A stretch of DNA of 64,000 nucleotides. Source: Goodfellowiella coeruleoviolacea (lineage in GTDB: Bacteria > Actinomycetota > Actinomycetes > Mycobacteriales > Pseudonocardiaceae). Positions 46,066 to 55,366 of this stretch are shown one piece after another (position 1 is the first letter of the stretch; every line of letters starts with the position of its first letter). Location: positions 21,883 through 85,882 of the forward strand of contig NZ_JAMTCK010000022.1 in the NCBI RefSeq assembly GCF_024171785.1, written 5' to 3'. A program made the position numbers and the translations under genes. A model generated the notes under the pieces. That model did no database searches. It saw only the letters and a program-made list of their open reading frames with translations, and had not been told where the DNA came from.

Positions 46066-47169
46066 TCACGGTGTCCTGCGCAGCACCAGCAGGGTGGCCA
46101 CGGTGGCCGCCGCCGCGATGACCAGGAAGACCGTGCCGCTGATCAGCGGTCGCCGGTACCAGGGCCGGCCATTGTCCAGCGAGACCCGACCGGGGCCGGC
46201 GAACAGCAGGGTGAACGCCATCGTGGCGAGCGCGAGTTCGTACTCGAAGCCCATCGACGACACGAAGAAGCCGTTGCCCCACTTGTACACGACCGCGCTG
46301 GCCATCACGCCGAGCACGCCAGCCGCGGCCAGTGGGGTGAACAGCCCGAACACCAGCAGGATGCCGGCGCCGAACTCGGTGCCGCCGGTGACCCAGGCCA
46401 GCTCGGTGGACCGCTGGAACCCGATGCCGGCCAGGTACGCGCTGAAGCCGTCGATGCCGGGCCCGTTGAACAGCCCGAACAGCTTCTGGGCTCCGTGCGC
46501 GACGAAGGTGCCGCCCAGCACCAGCCGCAGCACCAACAGCCCCAGGTCCGCGCCACCGTGCCAGCGCTGGGGCCGCGGCTCGTCGTCGTAGTAGCCGTCG
46601 TAGCCGTCGCCGTAGCCCCGGTGGTCACCCGGGTCGTCGTAGTCCCGACGGTCGTCGTCCCGGTCGCCCGCGTCACCGTGGTAGCGGTGACCTTCACGGT
46701 CCACAGTGGACTGGCGACTGTCCGCACGGTCCTCGTCGGCCGGGCCGGACGACGAGAATCCCGCGTGGGTGAAGAAGTCCTCGTCGTCCGCGCCGCGCCG
46801 CCCCTCCCCCGCGCGGGGGTCGTCCCCGTGGGGGTCGCCGAACCGGGCGGTCTCCCGGATGTCCTCGCCGTAGCCGACGTCGTCGTAACGCGGGTCGTCG
46901 TAGCGGGGGTCCTCGTAGCGCGGGTCGTCGTACCGGGCGCCCCGGTGGCCGGGTGGTTCGTACCGGCCCCGCTGGTGGGGTGCCTGGTCATAGCCGGGCT
47001 GGTCATAGCCGGGCTGGTCGTACCGGGCCTCGTCGTGGGTTCCGTACCGCCGGTCCTCGTCCAGGTGGTGGGCTCCGCCGTCGCGTCCGCCGGCCCCCGC
47101 CCCGCCCGGATGGCCGCCGTCAGCGCGATAGCCGCCCGAACGCCTGGGACGGTCGTCGTGAGTAGCCAC
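46066..47169 (-). CDS. DoxX family membrane protein with long Asp/Tyr-rich N-terminal region
   Basis: 367 residues from GTG at 47169 (TAGCGT lies 8 nt upstream). Residues 1 to about 205 are disordered and rich in Asp, Arg, Gly and Tyr with tandem motifs (RYDDPRYEDPRYDDPRYDD, YDQPGYDQPGYDQ). The last 160 residues form a four-helix DoxX domain: LGLLVLRLVLGGTFVAHGAQ, KLFGLFNGPG, ELAWVTGGTEFGAGILLVFG. Rv3005c at this place in M. tuberculosis is reported to join SodA and SseA in an envelope thiol-oxidation complex; the VKOR gene nearby fits a redox theme (inference). Confidence 0.88.
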   Translation of the reverse strand: MATHDDRPRRSGGYRADGGHPGGAGAGGRDGGAHHLDEDRRYGTHDEARYDQPGYDQPGYDQAPHQRGRYEPPGHRGARYDDPRYEDPRYDDPRYDDVGYGEDIRETARFGDPHGDDPRAGEGRRGADDEDFFTHAGFSSSGPADEDRADSRQSTVDREGHRYHGDAGDRDDDRRDYDDPGDHRGYGDGYDGYYDDEPRPQRWHGGADLGLLVLRLVLGGTFVAHGAQKLFGLFNGPGIDGFSAYLAGIGFQRSTELAWVTGGTEFGAGILLVFGLFTPLAAAGVLGVMASAVVYKWGNGFFVSSMGFEYELALATMAFTLLFAGPGRVSLDNGRPWYRRPLISGTVFLVIAAAATVATLLVLRRTP

Positions 47170-47281
47170 GCCCCGGCACGCTAGGCGCATCGGGTGAACA
47201 GCGCGAGCCACCACCCGGCGGTTTCAGCTACTCCCAGCGGTACGTCTCACCGAGACGGGTTCACCCGACAAGCGGATTGCG

Positions 47282-48196
47282 TCAGTACTCGCCACGCACC
47301 AGGTTGCTCGGTTCCCGGCCGGCGGCGAACTGCGCGACCTGCTCGGCCGCCACCCGGTAGGAGCGCTCCTGCTGGCCCCGGCAACTGCCCGCCACGTGCG
47401 GGGTGAGCAGCAGCCCGGGCGCCCGCCACAACGGGTGCTCGGCCGGCAGCGGCTCGGGGTCGGTCACGTCCAGCGCCGCGCGCAGCCGGCCGGCGGTCAG
47501 CTCGGCGATCAGCGCGTCGGTGTCCACCACGGCCCCGCGCGCGGCGTTCACCAGCACGGCGTTGTCCGGCATCCGGGCCAGGAACCCGGCGTCGACCATG
47601 CCCCTGGTCTCGCTGGTGAGCGGCACGACCAGCACCACGGCGTCGTGGTCGCCCAACAGCTCGGGCAGGTCGGCCACGCCGTACACGCCCGGCCGGGACG
47701 TGCGGCCGACCAGCGTGGACTCCGCGTCGAACGCGCTGAGCCGACGCCGCACCTGCTCGCCGAGGTCACCGGCGCCGACCACGAGCACCCGCTTGCCCTG
47801 GAGGGTGTCGGTGGCGTGGTAGTCCCACCGGTGCTCCTGCCTGGCCCGGTCGAACACCGGGAACTCCCGGTAGATGGACAGCAGCGCGGCCAGCACCCAC
47901 TCGGCCGTGCTGCCGCCGTGCGCGCCCCGCGCGGTGGCCAGCTGGACCCCGTCCGGGAGCTGGCCGACGAAGTTCTCCGCGCCCGCGCTGAGCAGCTGCA
48001 CCAGGCGCAGTTTCGGCAGCTGCGCCAGCAGGTCCGCGAAGGTCGTCCCGGCCAGGAACCGGGGCACCAGCACCTCGGCGTCGGCCGCCTCCGCCGGCAG
48101 CGGCTGCCCCGGCTGGTAGAGCACCGGTCGAACACCGTCCACCTGGGACAGGGTTTCCACGCCGAATTCGTCGGGCACGAGCACGGTGAGCGTCAC
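47282..48196 (-). CDS. D-isomer-specific 2-hydroxyacid dehydrogenase
   Basis: 304 residues from GTG at 48196. Rossmann motif VLVVGAGDLGEQVRRRLSAF (about 140-159), catalytic Arg/Glu/His elements NAARGAVVDTDALIAEL, VTDPEPLPAEHPLW and TPHVAGS. The N-terminal domain is short, and the nearest functional groups are glyoxylate/hydroxypyruvate or phosphonate-type reductases; the substrate is not deducible. TACCGT (48203-48208, minus strand) lies 6 nt before the GTG, hence leaderless. Downstream is the doxX gene. Confidence 0.9.
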   Translation of the reverse strand: MTLTVLVPDEFGVETLSQVDGVRPVLYQPGQPLPAEAADAEVLVPRFLAGTTFADLLAQLPKLRLVQLLSAGAENFVGQLPDGVQLATARGAHGGSTAEWVLAALLSIYREFPVFDRARQEHRWDYHATDTLQGKRVLVVGAGDLGEQVRRRLSAFDAESTLVGRTSRPGVYGVADLPELLGDHDAVVLVVPLTSETRGMVDAGFLARMPDNAVLVNAARGAVVDTDALIAELTAGRLRAALDVTDPEPLPAEHPLWRAPGLLLTPHVAGSCRGQQERSYRVAAEQVAQFAAGREPSNLVRGEY

Positions 48197-48515
48197 GAGT
48201 GCACGGTAAGCCACGAGGTACTTGCCCCTACAACTCACCTGGTCGTAACAGGAATCCGACCCCAGCGGGCCAGCCGATCGGTGCCGCTGAAGCAAGCTCC
48301 CGCCGACTGTGCGTCACTACCGGCTCTCGCCCGGCTCCGCCAGCCGACCGGCGTCCCTACCGGCTCTCGGCTGGCTCCGCCAGCCGACCAGCGTCACTAG
48401 CGGCTCTCGCCTGGCTCCGCCAGCCGACCGGCATCACTACCGGCTCTCGGCTGGCTCCGCCAGCCGATCCGCCCGCTCACTTCCGGTTCACGGGTTTCTG
48501 CCTAGGCTGGACGGC
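48197..48515. other. Intergenic region with 40-bp tandem repeats
   Basis: 319 bp between the divergent dehydrogenase and lipoprotein genes, half of it occupied by four 40-bp repeats. Apart from the two leaderless promoters nothing else is seen. Confidence 0.7.
48315..48474 (+). repeat. Four tandem 40-bp repeats with internal hairpin
   Basis: Units start at 48315, 48355, 48395 and 48435. Each contains CACTACCGGCTCTCG-type start and GGCTGGC-TCC-GCCAGCC, a perfect 7-bp stem with TCC loop. Units differ at a few positions only. Confidence 0.9.
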
Positions 48516-49736
48516 GTGTCACTGCCACGCCTCGTCTCCCGTCGGCCCGGTGGGCTGCGCGCGCTGCTGGCCGGGTCGGCCGTGGTCGGCCTGCTCGCCG
48601 CCGGTTGCGCGAGTTTCCCGGAGGCGGCGCCCCAGGAGAGCTGGCAGTCCCAACCCGAACTGACCCCGGAGACCGCGCCAGAACCCAGGCTGCCCGGGGA
48701 GGCCGGGCGCGTGCAGCCCTCGGCCGGTGCCGGTACCACGCCGTCGTCGTCGGTGCCGCCGCCCAACGGGTGCACCGACTACAACCCCACGGTCATCGCC
48801 ACCTGCCTGGCGTCGGTGTCGGCGGTGGCCACCCTGCCGGGCAGTGCCGGTGGCGGCATCGGCGCGGTGACCGCGCTGGCCGCCGAGCGCACCACCGGCC
48901 GGATCCTGCGGGTGAAGAAGGACACCGAGCCGGTGGTGGTCGCCACCCTCGCGGTGGACGCCTCCGGCGACGGCGGGCTCACCGGCCTGGTCCTGTCCCC
49001 GACCTATGCCGAGGACCAGCTGGTGTACGCCTACGTCACCACGGCCACCGACAACCGGGTGATCAGGATCGCGCCGGGCGACACGCCCAAGCCCATCCTG
49101 ACCGGCATCCCCAAGGGGAGCAGCGGCAACCGGGGTGTGCTGGCCCGTGGCGCGGACGGAGCGCTGCTGGTGGCCACGGGTGACGCGGGCAACCCGGCCG
49201 CCGCGAGCAACCCGGCCTCGCTGGCCGGCAAGGTGCTGCGGATCAACGGCAGCGGAAAGCCGGCCAAGGGCAACCCCACCGCGGATTCGGCCGTGGTGGC
49301 CAGCGGTGTGCACGCCCCCGCCGGCCTGTGCGTCTCCCCGGACGGCGGCCACGCCTGGCTGACCGACCGGGGCGCCGACCGGGACCTGCTGTACCGGCTG
49401 ACCGTGGGCCAGCCGCTGGGCGAGCCGGCGTGGAGCTGGCCGGACCGGCCGGGGGTGGGCGGCTGCGCGGCCCTGCCCAGCATGGTGTGGATCACCACCA
49501 GCACCAAGCCCGGCAGCCAGATCCTGATGCTCAACCCGGACGGCACGTTCAACGGCAAGCCCGTCGAGGCCAAGGACCAGGAGAACGGCCTCGGCCGGCT
49601 CGGCCCCCTCGACCTGATCGACGACAACACCGCCGTGGTCGGCACGGTGAACAAGGACGGCGGCCAGCCGGTGTCCAGCGACGACCGCGTCGCCGTGATC
49701 GTCCGCCCGGACAGCGCAGGCTCCGGCATCGACTAA
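48516..49736 (+). CDS. lppZ: Lipoprotein, glucose/sorbosone-dehydrogenase-like beta-propeller (LppZ-like)
   Basis: 406 residues from GTG at 48516. Lipoprotein signal LLAGSAVVGLLAAGCASFPE with the lipobox LAAGC (Cys about 29). After a Pro-rich linker a six-bladed GSDH-type propeller follows: TTGRILRVKKDTEPVVVATL, GDGGLTGLVLSPTYAEDQLV, LVATGDAGNPAAASNPASLA, AGKVLRINGSGKPAKGNP and SGVHAPAGLC. PQQ- or metal-binding activity is not proven. TAGGCT (48503-48508) lies 7 nt before the GTG, so leaderless. M. tuberculosis has lppZ at the equivalent position. Confidence 0.88.
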   Translation: MSLPRLVSRRPGGLRALLAGSAVVGLLAAGCASFPEAAPQESWQSQPELTPETAPEPRLPGEAGRVQPSAGAGTTPSSSVPPPNGCTDYNPTVIATCLASVSAVATLPGSAGGGIGAVTALAAERTTGRILRVKKDTEPVVVATLAVDASGDGGLTGLVLSPTYAEDQLVYAYVTTATDNRVIRIAPGDTPKPILTGIPKGSSGNRGVLARGADGALLVATGDAGNPAAASNPASLAGKVLRINGSGKPAKGNPTADSAVVASGVHAPAGLCVSPDGGHAWLTDRGADRDLLYRLTVGQPLGEPAWSWPDRPGVGGCAALPSMVWITTSTKPGSQILMLNPDGTFNGKPVEAKDQENGLGRLGPLDLIDDNTAVVGTVNKDGGQPVSSDDRVAVIVRPDSAGSGID

Positions 49737-49782
49737 TCACCCACCGCAACCACCCCACCCACCTCCATTCCCCCAGCTCCCC

Positions 49783-49851
49783 CCGCGAGTCGTGTCCCCC
49801 CACCCCGCGAGTCGACTTTGCAAACCCCGCGAGTTGACACTTCACGCAGGG
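49783..49851 (-). repeat. Dispersed repeat B, copy 2 (three CRACTCGCGG units)
   Basis: Read on the minus strand: CCCTGCGTGAA, then CAACTCGCGG, TTTGCAAAGT, CGACTCGCGG and a third CGACTCGCGG-like unit. Matches copy 1 (29677-29727) over about 45 bp with few differences. Confidence 0.75.
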
Positions 49852-50121
49852 CCACCTGGGTGACACACGAGTGGGTGACCAGACGCCCCGGCCCGCCCCG
49901 CCCACAACCCGATCCGGACCACTGGGTGCGCCCCCGGCCCTGGCGGTGACTGCGTACCCGCCACCCCTCCCCGGTATCTCGATTGGGGGACCGTCGTGTG
50001 GGGGTGATGTCACCCACATGGGCCTGCTGGAAAGTGCAACACGCGCTACGCGAACGCCCGACTCGCGGGAATGGAGTAGTGCGGCGTCACCTGGTTGGGT
50101 GAGATCGGCGCGAGCAAAGGG

Positions 50122-50156
50122 TCGGTGCCCGGTGCGGGGATCGCACCGGGCACCGA
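50122..50156 (-). terminator. Terminator of the gatCAB operon
   Basis: TCGGTGCCCGGTGCG (50122-50136) pairs perfectly with CGCACCGGGCACCGA (50142-50156), a 15-bp stem with 5-nt loop, 19 bp beyond the gatB stop. Confidence 0.85.
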
Positions 50157-50175
50157 ACAGGGGTGACGCTGCGGG

Positions 50176-51690
50176 TCAGCCGGTGCAGCGGCTGAGCACC
50201 AGTTCACGCACGCGCTTGGCGTCGGCCTGGCCCTTGGTGGCCTTCATGACCGCGCCCACGATCGCGCCCGCCGCGGCCACCTTGCCGCTGCGGATCTTCT
50301 CGGCGATGTCCGGCTGTGCGGCCAGTGCCTCGTCCACGGCGGCCAGCAGTGCCGAGTCGTCGGAGACCACCTTGAGGCCACGGGCCTCGACCACCTGGTC
50401 CGGCTCGCCTTCGCCGGCCAGCACGCCGTCCACGACCTCACGGGCCAGCTTGTTGGTCAGGCTGCCCTCGGCGACCAGGGCGATCACCCTGGCCAGTTGG
50501 ACCGGGGTGATCGGCAGGTCGGCGAGGTCCACGCCACGCGTGTTGGCCTGCTGGGTCAGGTAGGACACCCACCAGGACCTGGCCTCGGCCGGGCCGGCAC
50601 CAGCGGCCACGGTCTCCGCGACCAGCTCCACCGCGCCCGCGTTGACCAGGTCGCGCAGCTCCGGGTCGGTGAGCTGCCACTCGGTCTGGATCCGCTTGAG
50701 CCGCTCCCACGGCAGCTCCGGCAGGGTGGCGCGCAGTTCCTCGACCCACTCCCGGGACGGGGCGACCGGCACCAGGTCTGGCTCGGGGAAGTAGCGGTAG
50801 TCCTCGGCGGTCTCCTTGGTCCGGCCCGACGAGGTGGAGCCGGTGGACTCGTCGAAGTGCCTGGTCTCCTGAACAACCCGGCCACCGTTGGCCAGCACCG
50901 CGGCCTGCCTGGTCATCTCGTAGCGCACCGCGCGTTCCACGCTGCGCAGCGAGTTGACGTTCTTGGTCTCGGTGCGGGTGCCGAACTCGGCAGCGCCCTT
51001 GGCCATCAGCGAGACGTTGGCGTCGCAGCGCAGCGAGCCCTGGTCCATGCGCACGTCGGACACGCCCAGCGCGCGCAGCAGGTCGCGCAGGGCGGTCACG
51101 TACGCCCTGGCCACCTCCGGCGCCCTGGCACCGGTGCCCACGATCGGCTTGGTGACGATCTCGATCAGCGGCACGCCCGCCCGGTTGTAGTCCAGCAGCG
51201 AGTGCTCGGCACCGTGGATGCGGCCGGTGCTGCCACCCACGTGCAGGGACTTGCCGGTGTCCTCCTCCATGTGCGCGCGCTCGATCTCCACGCGCACGAC
51301 CTCGCCGTCGTCGAGCACCACGTCCAGCCAACCGTTGACCGCGATCGGCTCGTCGTACTGCGAGGTCTGGAAGTTCTTCGGCATGTCCGGGTAGAAGTAG
51401 TTCTTCCGGGCGAACCGGCACCACTCGGCGATGTCGCAGTTCAGCGCCAGGCCGATCCGGATGGCCGACTCCACGGCCTTGCCGTTGACCACCGGCAGCG
51501 AGCCGGGCAGGCCGAGGCACACCGGGCACACCTTGGTGTTGGGTTCCCCGCCGAAGGCGTTCTCGCAGCCGCAGAACATCTTGGTGTTCGTGGACAGCTC
51601 GACGTGCACCTCCAACCCGAGCACCGGGTCGAAGCGCTGCACGACCTCGTCGTAGTCCATCAGCTCGGTCACCGCGACTGACGCACTCAC
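50176..51690 (-). CDS. gatB: Asp-tRNA(Asn)/Glu-tRNA(Gln) amidotransferase subunit B
   Basis: 504 residues. GatB binds and phosphorylates misacylated tRNA and, with GatA/GatC, makes Gln-tRNA or Asn-tRNA. Motifs: [20 protein letters not shown] (about 21-40), zinc-type cysteines in CGCENAFGG and [48 protein letters not shown] and the C-terminal YqeY-like helical tail. Start GTG at 51690 overlaps the stop of the small membrane-protein gene (GTGA), so it is translationally coupled. The tRNA-Gln gene at 20.7 kb is a natural substrate. Confidence 0.97.
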   Translation of the reverse strand: MSASVAVTELMDYDEVVQRFDPVLGLEVHVELSTNTKMFCGCENAFGGEPNTKVCPVCLGLPGSLPVVNGKAVESAIRIGLALNCDIAEWCRFARKNYFYPDMPKNFQTSQYDEPIAVNGWLDVVLDDGEVVRVEIERAHMEEDTGKSLHVGGSTGRIHGAEHSLLDYNRAGVPLIEIVTKPIVGTGARAPEVARAYVTALRDLLRALGVSDVRMDQGSLRCDANVSLMAKGAAEFGTRTETKNVNSLRSVERAVRYEMTRQAAVLANGGRVVQETRHFDESTGSTSSGRTKETAEDYRYFPEPDLVPVAPSREWVEELRATLPELPWERLKRIQTEWQLTDPELRDLVNAGAVELVAETVAAGAGPAEARSWWVSYLTQQANTRGVDLADLPITPVQLARVIALVAEGSLTNKLAREVVDGVLAGEGEPDQVVEARGLKVVSDDSALLAAVDEALAAQPDIAEKIRSGKVAAAGAIVGAVMKATKGQADAKRVRELVLSRCTG

Positions 51691-51872
51691 CTGTCCTCGT
51701 CCTTCCGCCAGTCGCGCAGCACGAGCGCGGCGCCCGTCGCTGCCACGGCAATGCTGAAGATCGCGTTGAGCAGGGCCAGCCTGTCCTGGTCCCGGCGGGC
51801 CGACTTCAGCCCGGACACCGCGCTGAACGCGCTGACCGCCGCGCCGACCAGGGAGAAAAGCTTCTTGACCAT
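51687..51872 (-). CDS. Small membrane protein within the gat operon
   Basis: 61 residues, [20 protein letters not shown] start, a basic middle ([10 protein letters not shown]) and one hydrophobic helix [19 protein letters not shown] (about 34-52), then a charged tail [12 protein letters not shown] at 51872 directly abuts the gatA stop and its stop overlaps the gatB start, so it is part of the operon and coupled on both sides. In M. tuberculosis pfkA occupies the gap between gatA and gatB. Function unknown. Confidence 0.8.
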   Translation of the reverse strand: MVKKLFSLVGAAVSAFSAVSGLKSARRDQDRLALLNAIFSIAVAATGAALVLRDWRKDEDR

Positions 51873-53450
51873 CTAGACTGCCACCTCGCTCTGTGCTCGG
51901 TTGTGCGCGCTCCAGTCCGCCTGGGGTACCCGCTGGATCTGCGGTCCACCCTCGGCCGCGTTGCGGGCGACCTCGTAGGCCGCGGCCACCCGGTACATCC
52001 GGTGGTCCTGCATCACCGGGGCCATCACCTGCAGGCCGACCGGCAGACCATCCTCATCGGACAGTCCACTCGGGACGCTCAGGGCGGCGTTTCCGGCCAG
52101 GTTGGCCGGGATGGTGCACAGGTCGGCCAGGTACATCGCCATCGGGTCGTTCACCCGCTCGCCGAGGCGGAACGCCGTGGTCGGCGTGGTCGGCGAGACC
52201 AGCACGTCAACGTTCTCGAACGCCGCGTCGAAGTCCCGCTTGATCAGCGTGCGCACCTTCTGCGCCGACCCGTAGTAGGCGTCGTAGTAGCCCGAGGACA
52301 GCGCGTAGGTGCCGAGCATGATGCGCCGCTTCACCTCGGGGCCGAACCCGGCCTCCCTGGTCAGCGACATCACCTCCTCGGCGCTGCGGTTGCCGTCGTC
52401 GCCGACCCGCAGCCCGTACCGCATGGCGTCGAAGCGGGCCAGGTTGGACGAGCACTCGCTGGGCGCGATCAGGTAGTAGGCGGACAGCGCGTACTGGAAG
52501 CTCGGGCAGGAGACCTCGACGACCTCCGCGCCCAGTTCGCGCAGGGTGTCCACGGCCGCGTGGAACGACCGCAGCACGCCTGGCTGGTAGCCCTCGCCGC
52601 TGAGCTGGGTCACCACGCCGACCCGGACGCCCCGCAGGTCACCGGTGGCGCCCTCGCGGACGGCGGCCACCACGGGCGGCACCGGCTGGTCGATGGAGGT
52701 GGAGTCGAGCGGGTCGTGCCCACCGATCACCTCGTGCAGCAGTGCGGCGTCCAGCACGGTGCGCGCGCACGGGCCGGCCTGGTCCAGTGAGGACGAGAAC
52801 GCCACCAGGCCGTACCGGGACACGCCACCGTAGGTGGGCTTGACCCCCACCGTGCCGGTGACCGCGCCGGGCTGGCGGATGGACCCGCCGGTGTCGGTGC
52901 CGATCGCCAGCGGCGCCTCGAACGCGGCCAGCGCGGCGGACGAGCCACCGCCGGAGCCGCCGGGGATGCGGTCGAGGTCCCACGGGTTGCGGGTGGGGCC
53001 GAACGCGGAGTTCTCGGTGGACGAGCCCATGGCGAACTCGTCCATGTTGGTCTTGCCCAGGATCACCAGTCCGGCCGCGCGCAGCCGCCGCACGACCGTG
53101 GAGTCGTAGGGCGGCAGCCAGCCTTCGAGCATCCTGGAACCGCACGTGGTGGGCGTGCCCTCGGTGGTCAGCACGTCCTTGACCGCCACCGGCACACCGG
53201 CCAGCGGCGAGGCGGGCGCCTGGCCGGCGGCCAGGTCCTGGTCCACCTGGCGGGCCGTGGCCAGCGCGTTCTCCGCGTCGGTGTGCAGGAACGCGTGCAC
53301 GGCCGGGTCGACCTCGGCGATCCGGTCCAGGTGCGCCTGGGTCACCTCGACCGCGCTGACCTGCCTGCTGTGCACCAGTTCGGCCAGTTCGGCGGCGGCC
53401 AGCCTGGTCAGGTCGGTGTTGGCCGGCTCGGGTGAGCTGGTCTGGCTCAT
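51873..53450 (-). CDS. gatA: Glutamyl/aspartyl-tRNA amidotransferase subunit A
   Basis: 525 residues. Amidase-signature enzyme releasing ammonia from glutamine for GatB. The Ser-cisSer-Lys triad is intact: Lys91 ([13 protein letters not shown]), Ser166 ([20 protein letters not shown]) and Ser190 ([20 protein letters not shown]). The ATG at 53450 overlaps the gatC stop by 4 nt. Length is slightly above typical, with a short extra N- and C-terminal segment. Confidence 0.97.
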   Translation of the reverse strand: MSQTSSPEPANTDLTRLAAAELAELVHSRQVSAVEVTQAHLDRIAEVDPAVHAFLHTDAENALATARQVDQDLAAGQAPASPLAGVPVAVKDVLTTEGTPTTCGSRMLEGWLPPYDSTVVRRLRAAGLVILGKTNMDEFAMGSSTENSAFGPTRNPWDLDRIPGGSGGGSSAALAAFEAPLAIGTDTGGSIRQPGAVTGTVGVKPTYGGVSRYGLVAFSSSLDQAGPCARTVLDAALLHEVIGGHDPLDSTSIDQPVPPVVAAVREGATGDLRGVRVGVVTQLSGEGYQPGVLRSFHAAVDTLRELGAEVVEVSCPSFQYALSAYYLIAPSECSSNLARFDAMRYGLRVGDDGNRSAEEVMSLTREAGFGPEVKRRIMLGTYALSSGYYDAYYGSAQKVRTLIKRDFDAAFENVDVLVSPTTPTTAFRLGERVNDPMAMYLADLCTIPANLAGNAALSVPSGLSDEDGLPVGLQVMAPVMQDHRMYRVAAAYEVARNAAEGGPQIQRVPQADWSAHNRAQSEVAV

Positions 53451-53746
53451 GCTTCCTCCCCCAGGATGCGCGGGACGCGGAACCTGCCCTCTTCGGGGAA
53501 GGGCGCGCCCGCCAGTGCCTGCTGCTGGCCAAGCCCGGGACGGACCTCGTCCGCGCGGAACACGTTGGTCAGCGGCACGGCGTGCGAGGTCGGTGGAATG
53601 TCGTCAGTGGCGACGTCACCAACCGCCGCGACGGCCTCCAGAATGGCGTCGAGCTGGCCGGCGAACAGGTCCAACTCCTCGTCGGTGACGGCCAGCCTGG
53701 CCAGCCTGGCCAGGTGTGCGACCTCGTCGCGGGAGATGTTGGGCAC
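53447..53746 (-). CDS. gatC: Glutamyl/aspartyl-tRNA amidotransferase subunit C
   Basis: 99 residues from GTG at 53746 (GGTTGGA just upstream; the frame stays open further but the family start [19 protein letters not shown] follows here). Segments [40 protein letters not shown] and the end [10 protein letters not shown] are standard. GatC clamps GatA to GatB. First gene of gatC-gatA-orf-gatB. Confidence 0.95.
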   Translation of the reverse strand: MPNISRDEVAHLARLARLAVTDEELDLFAGQLDAILEAVAAVGDVATDDIPPTSHAVPLTNVFRADEVRPGLGQQQALAGAPFPEEGRFRVPRILGEEA

Positions 53747-54142
53747 TCCAACCCCCGGGGTGGTACTTCTCTCTTCGGACCCGCCGAGTCTATGGCCGTG
53801 GCCTGGTTGGTTCCGAACCGGTTGGTCGCGGGTTCTGGCCGGCCGCGGCTTCCGGGCCGGCCGGACAGCCGAGCCGGTGGGAGCGGCGTCGGCCGGCGCA
53901 GCGGCACCAGGTGGGACACATAGTGAGACACGGAGGTGGGACACGCCCCGCCAGCCGGCGACACGAGGCAGGATGGAGGGGGCGGGATTTTACCCTTCCG
54001 CAACGCGGGCGGAGGATCCACCGGAAAATCTACATCTGCAACAATCATCGGCCGGCAATGGCGCGAGAGGCTGGCGCCTCGCGTGCTCAGGTCACCAGAC
54101 GCGGGCGGCAAGGTCCCGCGTGCGATGCAGGAGGCGTTCGCC
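53747..54142. other. Intergenic region between gatC and the ACT-domain gene
   Basis: 396 bp. Open frames here extend the gatC and ACT genes but show no homology-like features. The region 53995-54050 is relatively AT-rich and probably holds the ACT-gene promoter. Confidence 0.5.
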
Positions 54143-54796
54143 TTGTCCTTCCTGATCCGGGTCCAGCTCCCGGACCGCCCGGGCACGTTGGGTGCGGTGG
54201 CCACCGCGCTGGGCGAGGTCGGGGCAGACATTCTCAGTGTGGACGTGGTCGAGCGGGCGCCGGGCCTTGCCGTTGACGACCTCGTTGTCGAGCTTCCCTC
54301 TGGTCGCCTGCCGGACGTGCTGATCACCGCGGCCGAGTCCGTGGAGGGCGTCGAGGTGGACGCGGTCCGCCCGTACGCCGGTGTGCTGGACACGTTCCGG
54401 GAGCTGGAACTGATCGAGGCGATCGCCGAGACCCCCAAGAACGGTCTGCAACTGCTCGCCGAGGGGGTGCCCAGGATCATCCGGGCCGGCTGGGCGGTGG
54501 TGTTGCGGCACGGCGACCACGGGGCTGCCCGGCTGGCCGCGAGCACGGCCGCGCCGGAGACCAGGATGAGCGACCTGCCGTGGCTGCCCCTGGAGCGGGC
54601 CACCATCCTGGACGGCGAGGAGAGCTGGGTGCCCAGGACCTGGCAGGAGCTGGGCACCGAACTCGCGGCGACGCCACTGGGCAAGCCCAACCGGGTCCTG
54701 CTGGTGGGGCGGCCCGGTGGCCCGATGTTCCGGGCCGCGGAGGTGGCCAGGCTGGCGCACCTGGCCGGCATCGTCTCGGTGGTGCTGCCCGACTGA
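54143..54796 (+). CDS. ACT-domain protein (Rv3013-like)
   Basis: 217 residues from a TTG start at 54143. This start is chosen because AGGAGG (54129-54134) lies 8 nt upstream and because the protein then begins LSFLIRVQLPDRPGTLGAVA, which aligns with the N-terminus I recall for Rv3013; ATG at 54125 would place the ribosome site inside the gene. ACT domain at the N-terminus (VGADILSVDVVERAPGLAVD), then a GAF-like or unknown second half with ETRMSDLPWLPLERATILDG and the ending VARLAHLAGIVSVVLPD. Amino-acid sensing is likely; the ligand is unknown. It is divergent from gatC. Confidence 0.88.
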   Translation: MSFLIRVQLPDRPGTLGAVATALGEVGADILSVDVVERAPGLAVDDLVVELPSGRLPDVLITAAESVEGVEVDAVRPYAGVLDTFRELELIEAIAETPKNGLQLLAEGVPRIIRAGWAVVLRHGDHGAARLAASTAAPETRMSDLPWLPLERATILDGEESWVPRTWQELGTELAATPLGKPNRVLLVGRPGGPMFRAAEVARLAHLAGIVSVVLPD

Positions 54797-55366
54797 GCCC
54801 GCACCCGCCCGGCACCCGCTCGTTCCCCGGTCCGTCGCCCCAGGTCCGTTGCCCCCGGTCCGCGATTCCCGGCCGGTCGCGGGCCGGCTCACCGTGCCGG
54901 AGCGGCGCGCCAGCCATCCCGGCGGTGCCGGGTGCGCTGTGGCGTCGATTCCACCCCCGGGCCCTCCCCCACCCTTCCCAGGGGGGCGACCCCAGGTCCA
55001 GCCTACCGAGCAACGCGCCAGGAACAACGCTGTGGCGCTGGCCTGTGGACAACTACCTGCCCTGTGGACAACTACCTCATCGATCGGGTGATTTCGGGCG
55101 GCTCAGCGCCACAGCGTGGTACGGGCTCCGTGGTTCCGGGGCACGCGCCGGTCGGGGCCCCTGTCCTCCGCTGAACTCCAGCTCTGGGGCAGTTCCTGCC
55201 CGCCTGGCCGGCCGGCGCGTGGTCAACCGGCCGGCCAGCGATGGGCCAGTGATCAGTCAACCAGCCGGCAACCAGCCGGCGGTCAGGCTGGCCGGCGATT
55301 CGGGCCGGTGATCAGCCAGTCGGCCGTCAGGCAGCTGTGGTCGGTCGGTGCTCAGGCAACAGCCGG
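54797..55366. other. Intergenic region between the ACT gene and BKACE gene
   Basis: 570 bp between convergent genes. Contains element A copy 2 and, at 55190-55360, many CCGGCC/GCCGG short repeats without a clear unit. No gene is supported. Confidence 0.6.
54961..55092. repeat. Dispersed intergenic element A, copy 2 (paired DnaA-box-like sites)
   Basis: Blocks: CCCCCACCCT, GGGGGGCG, hairpin GACC-CCA-GGTC (54988-54998), CCAGCCTA (54998-55005), TGTGGACAA (55044-55052), TGTGGACAA (55063-55071), CGATCGGGTGAT (55081-55092). The box-to-box distance (19) and box-to-CGATCGGG distance (18) equal those in copy 1. Confidence 0.75.

Larger units (their letters stand above)
49737..50175. other. Intergenic region between lppZ and gatB
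   Basis: 439 bp between convergent genes. Contains dispersed repeat B copy 2, a partial third copy (about 50031-50073) and the gatB terminator; no gene is supported. Confidence 0.65.

Noticed and set aside
52639..53532. Alternative frames inside gatA, and similar long frames inside gatB and ligA
   Set aside because: They are Arg/Ala/Gly-rich shadows of conserved genes.
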